From Branchinecta lynchi (Eukaryota > Arthropoda > Branchiopoda > Anostraca > Branchinectidae), in assembly GCA_023053575.1 (NCBI GenBank), contig JAKZAP010000001.1, positions 20,602,533-20,666,532 on the forward strand: a stretch of 64,000 bases of DNA, in the 5' to 3' direction. Under the pieces are notes generated by a model. That model was not told the origin of the DNA. It searched no databases and was given only the letters and a program-made list of their open reading frames with translations. The translations under genes were made by a program, and so were the position numbers. Positions 44,493 through 56,324 of the stretch are shown here, in pieces; position 1 is the first letter of the stretch; every line of letters starts with the position of its first letter.

Positions 44493-45002
44493 ATTAAACT
44501 TTACTTCAAGGGTTTGATACGGACTTTAAAAAAAAAGAACGTCTTATAAGAACCATCCCATAATTTGTACAGATGTAAACATACATGCACCATATGAAAA
44601 AAAATACAGTTTTGAACGTAGAAATCAGGCTCAGCGTGTACTTTTATCTACTTTAATATGTATGTTGTTTACGTCTGGAATGGTCTATTTTACCGGGTTT
44701 AATTTTTCATCCGCAGAATGATGAAACCAGAAATCTAGCCATGACATCCGGGAAAGGGTGAGAATCCAGTCCTTGTGTCCCTACCTCTAGAGGCAGACAA
44801 ACCAAACTAGAAACACAAACCGGACGAACACAAATTCAGTTCAAATCGGAAAGTCTGCATCTCGCTAAATCCATCTTTACTTGCCTACCATGCGTTGACT
44901 CCTTGTCCAAAACATTACTTCGAATACAGTTTAGTCGGCTTCTCCTTGTTCAATCCTATGGATACGTCTACAATTTTAACCTCGTCGAAAAGACAGACCA
45001 GG

Positions 45003-45037
45003 TTGGGATCCCAGCAAAACCTTCGGTCTTGTTTTTC
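45003..45037 (-). repeat. Family B 5'-end fragment
   Basis: 'gggatcccagcaaaacct' and 'tcggtcttgt' only. Confidence 0.65.
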
Positions 45038-45392
45038 CAGGCACTGTTCTTTGTCAGTAAGACGGATTCTTATAAACAAAGCGATCTTCCAAAAGAAAGA
45101 AGTGTAAGAAAAAAGGAGGAAGTCTCACCTTGCGAAGCGCCAGGAAGTAAACACAGAACTTTCGGCGACCGCAAACTTCATACCGAGGAGCATTATTATT
45201 ATTGTTCACTTCCTTAGAATTACACAAGAGGAGTTCTAGTAAAATAAACAAAACAGACGATAGATTTTGAGTTGTACAGTAACCAACTTACATGGCAGCA
45301 ACAAATTTGTAAAATATTGTATATTAAAAACTGTAGCATAGTTTTAGTTTAGATAAAGTGATAACTAAATATATACCATTTCTCTTGAGTTT

Positions 45393-46389
45393 TTTTTGGG
45401 ATCCCGAAACGTAAGTTGAGGGATACTTATGACATCGCAAGAGTTGTATGTCTGTCCGTCTGTCAGTCTGTCAGTCTGTCCGTCTGTCAGTCTGTCCGTC
45501 TGTCAGTCTGTCCGTCTGTCAGTCCGTCCGTCTGTTAGCACGATATTTCTCGAAGGGAATGAGATATTTTGATGAAACTTAGTGTGAGGATTCTTTGGGT
45601 CGATGATAAGGTCAAGTTCGTAGATGGGCTCTGTAGCTCTACATTTAGGGGTGGAGGAGGGGGTTCAAATTAAGGTACAAACAAAATATTTTTAAACAGC
45701 AAATGTGATAGTCGATTATGGGGTAAGAAGACATGCTGACCACGATAAAGAAAAATCACTTTCTTGTCGGACAAATAGTTCGTCCGAAATCCGGCAAAAA
45801 CTGGAAAGTTGGTTAAAAGTAAAAGTTTCATTTGAAGTTGATTAAATGTTCAATTTCAAGGTAAGAAGACATGCTGAATACGATGGTGAAAACCATTTTC
45901 TCGCCGGACAACTGGTTCGTCCAGAATCCGATCAGAACCGGAAAATTTGTTAAAAGCAAAAGTTTTATCTGAGGTTGATTAGATGACAGGTTTCGGGGTA
46001 AGAAGAGACGCTGAGTCTGTATATGATAATCATTTATTCTACATATAATTAGTCCGGAATCCGGTTATAACCGGAATTTTTTTAAGTCAAGTTTTATTTA
46101 AAGTTGATTAGATGTTCTTTGCACAAGGATACGCTGGATTCGTTTCTGAATTTTCTTTCTTTCCAGGACTAGTAGTTCGCTCAATTCGGGCGAAACCGGA
46201 AAATTGGCAGAAGTAAAGCAGGAAGGTTCGGTCAGTATCTTCAAATTAGATATAGCTTATAGAGGTATATCTGAACTTGGTTTTCGCTGATGATTAGGCT
46301 GGCGAAGACTTGATCTGGCGAAGACAAGAACCAATTGTCTGGATCAAATATTAGATTTTTGGGATCTCATCGACACCTTTGGTCTTGTT
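45393..46389 (-). repeat. Family B element with expanded microsatellite
   Basis: The left palindrome arm is TTTTTTTGGGATCCCGAAA. It is followed by the longest microsatellite of the family here, a GTCTGTCC/GTCTGTCA run at about 45448-45537. Then come the G-rich block (about 45649), about five core units and the 5' end 'catcgacacctttggtcttg'. Confidence 0.92.
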
Positions 46390-46789
46390 GCCAGTTGCCG
46401 ATATACCACAGCAATTGTGGCGCTAGAAATTAATCATTTATTAGCCAAGTGTCGAAAACGACAAAAAACGTTGATCGAGTTTGGGCTGCGCCAAAGCTAA
46501 ATTTGCGACTTTCCTTTACCTAATGTGAAAAATCAAACTACTTCCTAGATTTGCAAAAGCTAGTTTTCAGTTAATGCATCACTAGCGCACCCTGCCACTT
46601 CAGCTCGAATCGATTTTTTTTCACGTCGTGTCGCGGAAAAAAAAAATCGCGATCTGTGGGCACCAAAATTAACCAAAGATCCTTAGCGACTTCCATAGCG
46701 GAAGTCGAAAGGATTATGGACCAGTGTGAAAAAATTCCGTAAATGAATCATAAAAAAAAAAAAAAAATTGAGTTTCCATTTTTTTTTTA
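46390..46789. other. No recognisable gene
   Basis: A-rich and T-rich runs near 46612-46640 and 46750-46790. No gene or repeat match. Confidence 0.45.
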
Positions 46790-47425
46790 TGTTTTTTGGA
46801 TCGGATCCGGTGACACTGGGGGGAACTGGAGGGTAGAACCGGAAATCTTGGGAAACGCTTAGAGTGGAGAGATCGGGACGAAACTTGGTTTAAAGAACAA
46901 GCACAAGTCCTAGATACGTGATTGACATAATCAGACCGGATCCGCTCAGTGTGGGGGAGTTGGGGGGTGGGGGATCCAAATTTCCAGTGATCCTGCCAGT
47001 TCTTGGCAGGTGTGTCAGGAACCCCAATAGATTGACTTGAGAATAGTCATTTCCACGATCCCAACAATCTGGCGGGGAGTGGAGGGACGTGGAATCCGGA
47101 AAAGCGAGGTACTTCTAACTTACGACACCCCATTTTAAATACGGACCGGACCCGGTGACATCGGGGGGAGTCGGAGGGGGGATCCGGAAGGCTTGGGAAA
47201 CGCTTAGAGTAGAGGGTTCGGGATAAAACTTGGTGGGAGAACAAGCACAAGTTCTAGATACGCGAATGACCTAACTAGACAGGATCCGGTCACTTGTGGG
47301 GGAGTGAGGGGGGGGGGGGGGCGAATTTCTATTGATCCCACGAATTCGATACTTCCTGATGTGCTAGAACGATGAAAGTTGGCAGGCTTGTCGCAGGGAC
47401 CCGAACAGATTGAGTTGAGAATGTA
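46790..47425 (-). repeat. Family A element, left part (split by an insertion)
   Basis: Core units in minus orientation ('gggacgaaacttggtttaaag' near 46877, 'acgatgaaagttggcagg' near 47370). The family sequence breaks off after 'cagattgagttgagaat' and resumes near 48120, so 47426-48119 is foreign. Confidence 0.82.
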
Positions 47426-47426
47426 T

Positions 47427-47548
47427 AAATATTCTTTGAGCCCAAGCTGACTTTTGAAACATATATTCAAACATGTTTACAACGGATATACGTCAACTAC
47501 GATTCTTCATCAGCGATATTTCGGCCCTTCTTAGCAAGGGTCCTCGTC
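47427..47548. repeat. Single-arm copy of the palindrome family
   Basis: Begins 'tattctttgagcccaagc', as at 7.52 kb, and runs to 'gcaagggtcctcgtcagg'. Only the left arm is present, with no inverted partner. It lies at the left edge of the insertion in the family A copy. Confidence 0.85.
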
Positions 47549-47649
47549 AGGCAATCTTCTGGTTCAACGTCGGGGAAGGAAACAAACCTGTGATAAATAA
47601 CTGAAACTTCTACCGACAATAAATATCTTATTAGAGCAAATTACTTTCA

Positions 47650-48095
47650 TTTACCACTGTAAGGAAAAAAAACTAGTCCTGAGATTTAATTTTTGACACG
47701 ACCACTGTTTTTGCTGCACGATTGGGGCGATGACAGGGAAGGGTTTTTTCCCGTATTTTGAGTAAGTTCGGTTTTTTTTTATTAGCAAGGAACTGAAAAC
47801 TTGAATATTATTTCATTAATAACCTCGTTCCAAGTTTCTATTATGGAGTACTCGCCTGTATCTATTACTTTTAATAATCACTGCACGGAAAAACTAGTGC
47901 TAAGATTTAATTGTTGACACGGCTGCTGTTTTTGCTGCACGATTGGGGCGACGACAGGAAATGTTTTTTTTTTGCATTTTGATTGAGGTTTTGTTGTTAA
48001 TAAGGGACCGAGGCTTAAATTTTCTTCCCTCAATAACCCCGTTCCACGTTTCCGGTAGGGAGTACTCGCTAGTATCTCGGTTAATGCCTGCTCGG
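47650..48095. repeat. Tandem duplication, about 225-bp unit
   Basis: 'gctgcacgattggggcga' occurs at about 47713 and 47933, with matching flanks ('gatttaatttttgacacg' / 'gatttaattgttgacacg', 'ggagtactcgc'). Two units, moderately diverged. Confidence 0.8.
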
Positions 48096-48119
48096 TTTTT
48101 CTCTATCTCAACGCTACAT

Positions 48120-49499
48120 TGAGCATGTAGCTTCCCCGATCCGACCATCGTGGGGCGAGTGGAGGGGTGGGGAATCCGGAATCTAGCGGCAAGCTCAGCT
48201 ATTGAACGGGTGATCGGATTAAATTGAAACTTGATATTTAGAAAGACCTCGTGCTTCAGACGTCCCATTTTAAATCCAGACCGGATCCGGTGACATTCGG
48301 GGGAGGACCGGACATCTTTGGAAACGATTAGAGTGGAAGGGTCGGGATGAAACTTGGTGAGAAGAACAAGCATTATCCCTAGATACGTAATTGACAGAAC
48401 CAGGTCGTCTGGGGGGAGTTGGAGGGTCTTTGTTGGAATTCCGGTGATCGCCAGTTAGGACAGTTCAAGGTGTTCTAAGGACGATGAAACTTTGCAGGCA
48501 TGTTAGTGACTTAAGGACCGACACAATGTACTAAGAAATCTTGTGTTCCTGGATACGGCCATCTTTGGGGAGTTGAGGAAAGGGGAATCTGGAAATTGCT
48601 GGCTTCCGTAAGTTGCGACCGGTGGTCCGATTCGAATGAAACTTTCTGGGTGAGAATATGACCTAGACAAGCAAAACAACGTCCGAAAGGAGTTGGGGGG
48701 GGGGGTCTGGAAACATTTTGACATGCACACAAACCAAAAGGATGAACAGATTGGGATGCAAGTTGGACAAGTTGGAAGTTTCTGGGGCCTTGATTTGTTA
48801 TTTTATGTCCGGACGGGATACTATCAAGGTAGGGGGGGGGGGGGGGGGTGATGTAGCGGGAACCGGAAATTTGCAGGTAGGCTATTCTCCGATTCCAGTA
48901 AAACCTGACGGACAGGCAGAGGTGATGTCAGAGATGCGACATTTATATTAACGAGTCGTACTCAGCCACAGTGGAGGGAGTTGTAAAGGGAGTCTCGCAA
49001 ATGTTGTGGCTCGCATAGGGGTTAAACAAGTGAAGGAATTTGAATGAAACTTGGAATCAAGAGAGATCATATGCCCTAGATGACTTATTTTGGGGTTCAA
49101 ACCTGGTCCGACCACGATGGGGGGGGGGGTACCGGAAGTTCCCCTCAAAATGCTCAGATTCAAGTGAAACTTGATAACTGGTAAGACAAAATGCTTTAGA
49201 TGATCCATTTGGAGTCCAAACCAGTTTCGGCTGCGGTAGAGGGAGTAGGCGGGGGGTACTGGAAATCGTGTGGCAAGTTTAGGGACCAAACGTTGGGTTG
49301 AAACGTGGCAGGTAGAAAAGTCATTTGCCCTAGATGATCCAAGGCGATGCCGGAAATGCTCAGACTTGAGTGGAACTATATATACTATTTCTAGGTCCGA
49401 AACATATTTTTGGATGGCCGGGTATTTTGTGACGTTCTCATTTACTTTCTTGTACCACCTACTCTTAGCAAGTGCTATATGAGGTCGTAGCTCTTGTTT
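48120..49499 (-). repeat. Family A element, right part with 5' end
   Basis: Continues the copy begun at 46790. Core units in minus orientation contain G runs (about 48832-48848) and end with the complement of the family 5' terminus (AAAACAAGAGCTACGACCTC) at about 49499. Open frames within it (for example 47900-48373 minus) are repeat-derived. Confidence 0.88.
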
Positions 49500-50147
49500 T
49501 TGGGTGGAATGATGTCATCAGGTTTCTGGATAGCATATCAACCGACATCAATGGTATCCGCGTATCACTTGCTTATATCGTTCAAAATTCCTTCTGCCAC
49601 TGGAATCTGAGCATCGGGATAACATGTTCCTGAGAGTTATATCTTCAGTTCTATTATTTCCTTTTCTACGCAATAGGATGAACGTTGATTGGTTCAGCTG
49701 GAAATTTTCTCCGATGTTTACGAATGTTTTACCACTGGAAAGGTTGGCCAGTTTCGTTATATCTTGGCGAGGAATCCGGCGACCAAAAATACATCATGTC
49801 ATAATAGATCGCCGCCTGCATCCGGCGCAAGTTTTGAGTTGAACCGGAAACACTCTTTCCTGTGTCCAAGAGCTTTAAAAGAGGATACCGACAATCAGGC
49901 TGGAGCTCTTTTTCACGGTTGGCTAAGCCTCAGCCGTGAAGTTGCGGCTGTACAGGATGCGAGCAGCCGGCAGTCGGAAAATTACGAAGCTAATGAAGAC
50001 GCACTGCGGACACGACGAAAAGAGGGGAATATGCCTCGCCATATTGTCAGAAAAGAATCTACGGGCACACCTGGAGTACATTTTTGTTGCTACCCACAAA
50101 TTAGCTAGTCCCAGATAAGACGAGTGAAAAAATGTCCAACATTTTGT
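49500..50147. other. No recognisable gene
   Basis: The plus-strand frame at 49689-50108 and the minus-strand frame at 49923-50240 overlap. Neither shows a domain. Confidence 0.4.
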
Positions 50148-50159
50148 TAATGTAATAAT

Positions 50160-50370
50160 ATGAAACCCCGCCCCTAAATTGGCTAACGGGCCTATCTCCG
50201 AACTCTGCCCATACTTTGACCCAAAGGACCCTCTCACCAAGTATTGGTGTACTATTATCTATTATCCTCATTCAACTACTATCTTTATAACAGACTGACA
50301 AATCGACGGACGGAAAACCTTGCTAAGTCATAGTTATACCGTTAGTAAGTTCTGGCATCCCAAAAACAGA
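50160..50370 (+). repeat. Family B, degenerate 3' fragment
   Basis: 'ccccgcccctaaattggc', 'gacccaaaggaccctctcacc', 'gacggacggaaaacc' and 'ggcatcccaaaaac' in the right order but much diverged. Confidence 0.65.
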
Positions 50371-51112
50371 TACCTTATTTCGAGATACAAATACTACTAC
50401 CAGTCCCAAGTAATAACAAGAAAAATATCCTCAGCAACCCATGTCAACTTCACCGCACACCACAGTCTTCCTCATTTTTGAGCCACTATTAATATTTGTT
50501 GCAATGCTTTGTTCCATTGTTTTTTTCTTTCTGTGTTCGTACCCGGCTGTTTATTTGTCTTAGCGGGTTAAACAAACAAACTAATACATAAATACAGTAG
50601 ACGTATGCTTCTTTGGACGTTTTTCAACTTCAGGTTCGGCTATTTAGACAATGTTTTTTTGTTGAAGGTCATCCGCTGATGAGCCAAAGTGTTCTTCATG
50701 AGAACATCTGAGTTGGTGTTTGTTGCTGTGCGAATAAGCCATAACTTCGGCCAAAAGTAAAACAACATCGTCAAAGTAAAAACAACGTCCGAAGTAACAC
50801 ATCTGTATTGCCCCGACACCGCAAGTGCAAGTACACAGTATAAAGTATAAACTGTGTATAACACAGTATAAGCTGTGTCCCCTGGGGATACGATTTTTAA
50901 ACCTTTTTTTCACTAATTGAGTCGTGTAGAAAACGATTTGTCGTGTCGAAAACAATTTGTCGAAGAAGACTTGGCACAAAAAGGCTCTGCGGGTAATCAT
51001 GATACACACTCGGCGGACAGAACCAGAGAAGAGGTGTGGTGACACACAAACATCCCACATAGTACCCGCTATAAAGAAACGAGTCTATCCGAATTCGTCA
51101 CGATGAACTGTC
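50371..51112. other. No recognisable gene
   Basis: Frames on the minus strand (50640-51060) show no domain. Short direct repeats of 'cacagtataa' and 'cgaaaacaatttgtcg' occur. Confidence 0.45.
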
Positions 51113-51433
51113 CTGTCAACCACAAACACCTGATTTTTGGATACCCTATGCCAAACGGTCGGTATATCTAGCGTTTGGCATAACCTATGCCTAACGCTGG
51201 ATACCCTATACCAAATGCTGGATAGCATTTGCTACCCTAACCCTGACCCTCACTAGAGATGAATTGTGATTGGTTGATTGCTGAGCTTCACTCAAATCAT
51301 CAGTATTTTATTGGGGCCAAGTATCCAGCATTTCGCATAGTGTATCCAGCATTAGACATAGGGTATACCAAACGCTAGATAAACCCAGCGTTTAGCATAG
51401 GCTTTCGCAAAGTCAGGGGTTTATGGTAGACTG
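51113..51433. mobile_element. hAT-like miniature element (CAGTCTACCAC family)
   Basis: A 321-bp copy with CTGTCAACCAC at the left and GGTAGACTG at the right. It has a perfect 8-bp target duplication GAACTGTC (51105-51112 and 51434-51441). The interior folds on itself: 'ggataccctatgcc' phrases on the left pair with 'gcatagtgtatcc' and 'gacatagggtata' on the right. The 170-bp copy at 8318 lacks most of the right half. Confidence 0.85.
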
Positions 51434-51497
51434 GAACTGTCCGTATCCAAACCTAATTTGTTTAATCTTAATCCAATATTCAGCTTTTGCTTCATAA

Positions 51498-53870
51498 AAC
51501 AAGAGCTACGAGCTCATATGGCACTTGTACGAGTAGGCTGTACAAGAACGACACCTCACTAATCTTTGCATTTGCCATATTTCACTATTTTCCGTGTTCG
51601 TTATGCTCCGAAAGAGTTTTCGCGTCTCATGCTACAGATGCGTAAAACCGGTTATCTGGATCTGGATATTTAGTTTCACTCATTTGTGAGCAGTTCCGGC
51701 ATCGTCTCGATTGTCTGTAGCAAATGCACATGACCGTTCAAACTTTCATCCAAATAAATCCATTTGTTTGATCCCTAGACGTGCTACACGATTTCCGGTA
51801 CTCACTCTATCTCCACCTACCGTGGCCGAGTCTGGTTCGGAATAAAAAAAATCGACCACCTAAAGCATCTTCTTTTATACCATCTATCAAGTTTTACTCG
51901 AATCTGAGCATTTTGGAAAGTTCCGGTACCCCCCCCCCTCCCACCAACGTTGTCGGAGCCGGTTCGGACCCAATCTCTTAATTCCCTGTTCCTGTCCATC
52001 AAGTTTTACTGACATTGGAGCATAGCCTATCTGCAAGTTTCCAGTACCCCCCCCCCCTACCTTGGCCAAATCCGGCCCGGACGCCAAATAACAAATCTAG
52101 GCCGCATAAACTCGGCACTGTCGAATTTGCATCTCATTCGGTCCATCCGTTTGGTTTTTGTGCATGTCAAAAGTCCCCCCACCCCCAATTCCCCTAATCG
52201 TGGTCGCATATGGTTCGAACGCATGTTTTACCTGTCGAGGCCATCGATTCGTATCACCCATGAAGTTTCACTCGAATCAGACCACTCGTTTGCAATTTAT
52301 AGAAGTCAATTTCCGTATTTCTCTTCTCTTGCTCCCCAAAAGATGCTCGGATCTAGGAACGGAAGTTTCCAGGGGTATGTTGTGTCAGGTTCTTAAGTCA
52401 AGATAATTCGGGTCGCTAATATGCCTGCAAAGTTTCGTTGTCGTTTTACATCTGGAACTATTCTAACTCACGACTACCGGAATTCCAGGAAACCCCCTCC
52501 AACTCCCCCCACAGAGCCCCGAAACCATCTGGCTCCGTCAATTTCATCTAGGCCTAATGCTTGTTCCATCCATTAAGTTTCGTCCCAATCCCTCTGCTTT
52601 TAGAGTTTCTTGAGTTTTCCACCCCCCCCCCCCCCCCCATCCCCACAGGTATCGGACCCGACCCGGACGTGAAACTGAACGTCCGAGGCGATAGCTCACC
52701 AGACAAGTTTCATTCAAATCCGATCACCCGTTCAAAAGTTATGCACGCCACTAGATTCCGGACTCCCCATCCACCCACTCCCCCCACGATCGTCGGGTCG
52801 GGGAAACGGCTGTTCTCAAGTCAATTGTTTGGATCCCTGACATACCTGCAAAATTTCATCGACCTAGGACATCAGGAAGTATACCGAACTCGCGGGATCG
52901 CTAGAAATCTGGACCCCCACCCCAACTCCCCCACAGTGCCCTGATCCGGTCCGGTTATGTCAGTGACGTGTCTAGGACTTGTGCTTGTTTTTCCCACCAA
53001 GTTTCATCCCGATCCCTCCACTCTAAGCGTTTCTCAAAATTTCCGGTTCCCTCCTCCAACTCCCCCCAGTGTCATCGGATCCGGCCCGGATTTAAAGTGA
53101 GATGTCTGAGACACGAGGTCATCCTAAATATCAACTTTCATCAAGATCCGATCACCCGTTCGCAAGCTAAAAATACCTCAAATTTTGGCTTCACCCTCCC
53201 TCCACTCCCCCCCCCCCCCCCCCCAGATGGTCGAATCGGGAAATTGACGATTTCCTATTTAATCTGGTCGGGTCCCAGACATGCCTGTCAATTTCCATTA
53301 TCCCAGCACATCAGGAAGCACGGAACTCGCGGGATCACTACAAATTCGGACTTCTCCCCCCCCCCCCCCCCAACTCCCCCAAAGTAAGCGGATCCGTTCC
53401 GGTTATATCAGTCACGTATCTAGGACTTTTGCTTGTACTTTCCACCAAGTTTCATCCGGATCCCTCCACTCTAAGTGTTTTCCAAGATTTCCGGTTTCCC
53501 CCTCCAACTCCCCCCAATGTCACCGGATCCGGTCTGGATTTAAAATGGAGGGTCTGAGGCACGAAGTCCTTCCACATATCAAGTTTCATTAAGATCCGAT
53601 CACCCGTTCGTAAGCTAAAAATATCTCATTTTTCCTATTTTTTCCGGATTCCCCCTCCCTCCACTCCCCTCCAGATGGTCGGATCGGGGAAGCGACCATT
53701 TCTAATTTAATCTGGTCCAGTTCCTGATATGCCTGCCAAGTTTCATCGTCCTAGCTTATCTGGAAGTGCCCGAACTAGCAAAACCGGGACCGACAGACCG
53801 ACAGACCGACTGACGGACAGAAATTACAATCGCTATATGGCACTTGAGTAAGCTCAAGTGCCATAAAAAC
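51498..53870 (+). repeat. Family A element, full length
   Basis: The 5' end is AAACAAGAGCTACGAGCTCA then TATGGCACTTG, one arm of the 3' palindrome. The core consists of about 145-150 bp units in three alternating types. Their markers are 'tttcatcccgatccctcc', 'aagatccgatcacccg' and 'tttcatcgtcctag'; each type recurs about every 430-450 bases (for example near 53000 and 53448). A GACC/GACA microsatellite follows at 53788-53820, then 'attacaatcgc' and the terminal hairpin. Long C runs lie within the core. Frames inside it are proline/serine-rich and repeat-derived. Confidence 0.92.
53836..53865 (+). other. Terminal hairpin of family A
   Basis: A 13-bp perfect stem, TATGGCACTTGAG (53836-53848) and CTCAAGTGCCATA (53853-53865), around the loop TAAG. 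An identical hairpin is at 18394-18423. Confidence 0.95.
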
Positions 53871-54254
53871 GCCATCTGTTGTGGATCACCTTCAAGTCGA
53901 ATTTTAGGTATAGCTAGCTCGAAGTTTAGGTTAGGAAAGTGTTTAAAGTTAATATCCAAACTCGTAAATATCCCGAAGGTAGTGACGAGTCACTGTGCTA
54001 ACGGAGGGAATTAACAAACTACGATGCCGTGGAACTAACTCAGACTATGAACTAAGGGGTTCGAGATCCTGCCGTTACAAACCTGAACAAAGCAAATGTA
54101 ATCGCTTTTTACCGCACTTGCATGAAAGGAAAAGTTGGACGATATCACAAAATAGAAAGTATTGGTTTTAAACGGAAACTTCATGTTTTGAGTCTTACCG
54201 TCTTTAAACGCCAAAGTCTTTCCATTCCTGTACAGTTCGTACCAGTGCCACACC
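53871..54254. other. No recognisable gene
   Basis: The minus-strand frame at 54035-54253 has no domain I can name. Nothing else is seen. Confidence 0.45.
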
Positions 54255-54400
54255 CAAGGCCGTATCCAGGGGGGTTAGGCGAAACATACAAAAATACTCA
54301 TTTTTATAGGCTATTCCCTCTGATTTATGTCTTTTCTGTACTTTTTTTGTGCGACCCGCAGGCAAACCCCCCCCCAAACAAATTCCTGGATACGGCCCTG
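54255..54400. mobile_element. hAT-like miniature element (GGCCGTATCCAGG family), shortest copy
   Basis: A 146-bp element with ends CAAGGCCGTATCCAGG and CCTGGATACGGCCCTG. The 8-bp target duplication GCCACACC (54247-54254 and 54401-54408) is perfect. The long G/C runs of the other copies are short here. Confidence 0.92.
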
Positions 54401-54828
54401 GCCACACCCCACACAATTATCGTACAAAATGGAAGGCTTTCTGAAATCTCGTAGAGTCTTCGGAAAGTGTGTTTCGTAAACCTTGTCGCCACTCGGAGGA
54501 GAATTTGGCCTTGTTAACTTCATGAAATCTTTGTGAGACAAATCATTACACAGTTTTTATCTTTGTGCTTCCCTTGAGAAAACTTTCTATTCTAGACTAT
54601 CTCAGACTAGACGCATCAAGATATCTTCATTCGTTGAATTCCACATTTTCAAATTTATCTGATCTCTTCTCCTACTGGTGGACCTTGTGAACTTTACGAA
54701 AACATTCAAACGAAAGTTGAACTTCTGCCTCGTGTCGTAGCCCTTAAAGGTTGAACAAATCTGCAGGTTTACAGGAAGAATTTACGAAGGATTTTGCGCA
54801 CTTTACGAACACCGTCTGAGCTGGTCTT

Positions 54829-55088
54829 AAAGCACAACTCTTACTAGAAATGATCTTTTCACGATGAAATGGCTCTGAAGTATCCCTTTTCGAAAACACC
54901 AATACTTCCCACGTAAAATTGGCGACTTTCTTGTTAGCGTCAGTTAACCCTATCCAGCCTTCCCATTCTCTGACGCGGAGGCTGGAAGCAAAATATTTGA
55001 AAACTGAGTAAAAAGTGGCAAAACTAGGAAAAACAAAAGAAGTCCGAAACAGGTGACAGACTTGATGATCTAACTTGTCTTCCAAAAT
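54829..55088 (-). repeat. Duplicated segment carrying a lectin-like exon (copy 1)
   Basis: Matches 59413-59610 on the opposite strand. Shared phrases in order are 'attttggaagaca', 'gttttcaaatattttgc', 'acgtggga(a)', 'ggtgttttcgaaaa' and 'tctagtaagagttgtgcttt'. Copy 1 is about 62 bases longer, and the extra bases are most of the lectin-like exon. Confidence 0.75.
54906..54981 (-). CDS. Candidate C-type lectin domain exon (partial)
   Basis: A 76-base minus-strand segment between a good acceptor (TATTTTGCTTCCAG) and a donor (GAA/GTATTGG). It encodes LRVREWEGWIGLTDANKKVA then NFTWE. In C-type lectin domains the WIGLTD segment, followed about ten residues later by F-x-W, is the most conserved core (established knowledge). 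Such domains bind carbohydrates or proteins in secreted or membrane proteins. The next expected segment (WxxxPN, CV, then WND) was not found within a few kb on this strand. The exon may be a relic, and the deleted second copy at 59.4 kb supports decay. The coding call rests on motif plus splice sites only. Confidence 0.42.
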
Positions 55089-56324
55089 TAAAATCAACGC
55101 TTTGAAGCTTCTCATGTCCTATGTGTGCAAGACTTCAAGCTTTCGGCGAAATTTTGCATAGAGTTAAAATGAAAAGTTGATTCAGCCGAAAAAGCGCTAA
55201 AGGTGAGTCTTCCCCTTCCGGAATCTGGGTTCCCAGATTTTCCGAGATTTTTTTAAAATTTCTTCTGCGATACTTAAAATTCCGGAAATCTGGAAGTTCA
55301 AAAGCCCCTTTTTTCCGGATTATTTTGATATACTTCTGGACCGGTTGATATTCCAGATGCAATTTACAGAAGACGTCAAAGAATAATCTGGAAGACCAGA
55401 TTTCGGAAGTTCCGAGAGGTGAAGACCGGCTCTAAAAGGTGGTAGGTACAAAAGGAAACAACGAAAAATGGCGAAAGGCGAGGATTTCAAAAGCTGACAA
55501 TTCCATAAGGGAGCTGGGAATATTATAAAGGGAAGCATTATACGTTCCTTTAAAGTTTAAGTGAGTCACTAGATTACTTTCATATCTTGGATTTGAAGTC
55601 AGTGAATTATTTTGACTCCTCTAAGGATATTTTATTTTTTCACCTTGGGCTCTACTAGTGACGTCCAGATTATGCATTGTATTCCTTCCGTCGAGGAGAA
55701 TTCTCATTTCAACAAAGGCAGAGACAAAACCGTGTACTTCACTGGATAATATGAAGCGAGGCTCACGAATTGTTGGATTCCAGATTATAAGGTCACTTTT
55801 GAAGAAAGCTTGTTAATGCATCACTTAAAAAATATATATTTTTGGCAATCGTTCATCGTTCTACTGGCTAAATATTTCAGGCAGGAGGTATCCGTAGAGG
55901 TACTAACAAATCGGAAAGAAAAAGTTAATCCAACGGAAATCGATTATATGATTAGTGGAGCAACGAATTTACACCTGGTCTTCAGTTGGGTCTTCAAGCT
56001 AATTGATCTGAGAAGTGATGGGTAACCAGACTGCCGTCTGTCCGCCCTATTCAGTTGAACTTTAAGGGTTTGTCTGTCACTAGTCAGAGTGATATATGTG
56101 GGGCTCGAGAACAGGTCCATCACCGTTAACCGATAACGCACGTGCAGTATTGACACTGTAACAGAAATGGAGGAGTGACGACGCGTCTTTACATTTGTGT
56201 CTTTATTTGCTTTGTTACGTCTTATGTACCAAGTATTCGGACAAGGAGTGGTGTTTGAACAGGTGCCATGTTCTGTGTTTTCTAATCCCCGCCCCCCACA
56301 CGACCAACGCGTCGAGAGCGAGGG
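55089..56324. other. No recognisable gene
   Basis: Minus-strand frames (55135-55362, 55320-55538, and the 222-codon frame 55944-56612) show no domain. I do not trust the long one, since it spans a dispersed repeat. Confidence 0.4.

Noticed and set aside
45448..45537. Regular GTCTGTCC repeats resembling a CRISPR-like array
   Set aside because: A tetranucleotide-based microsatellite with no unique spacers, inside a family B element of a eukaryote.
47900..48373. 157-codon minus-strand frame and similar Pro/Ser-rich frames at 46.8-49.5 and 51.8-53.6 kb
   Set aside because: They fall inside family A core units, recur with the repeat period and show no domain.
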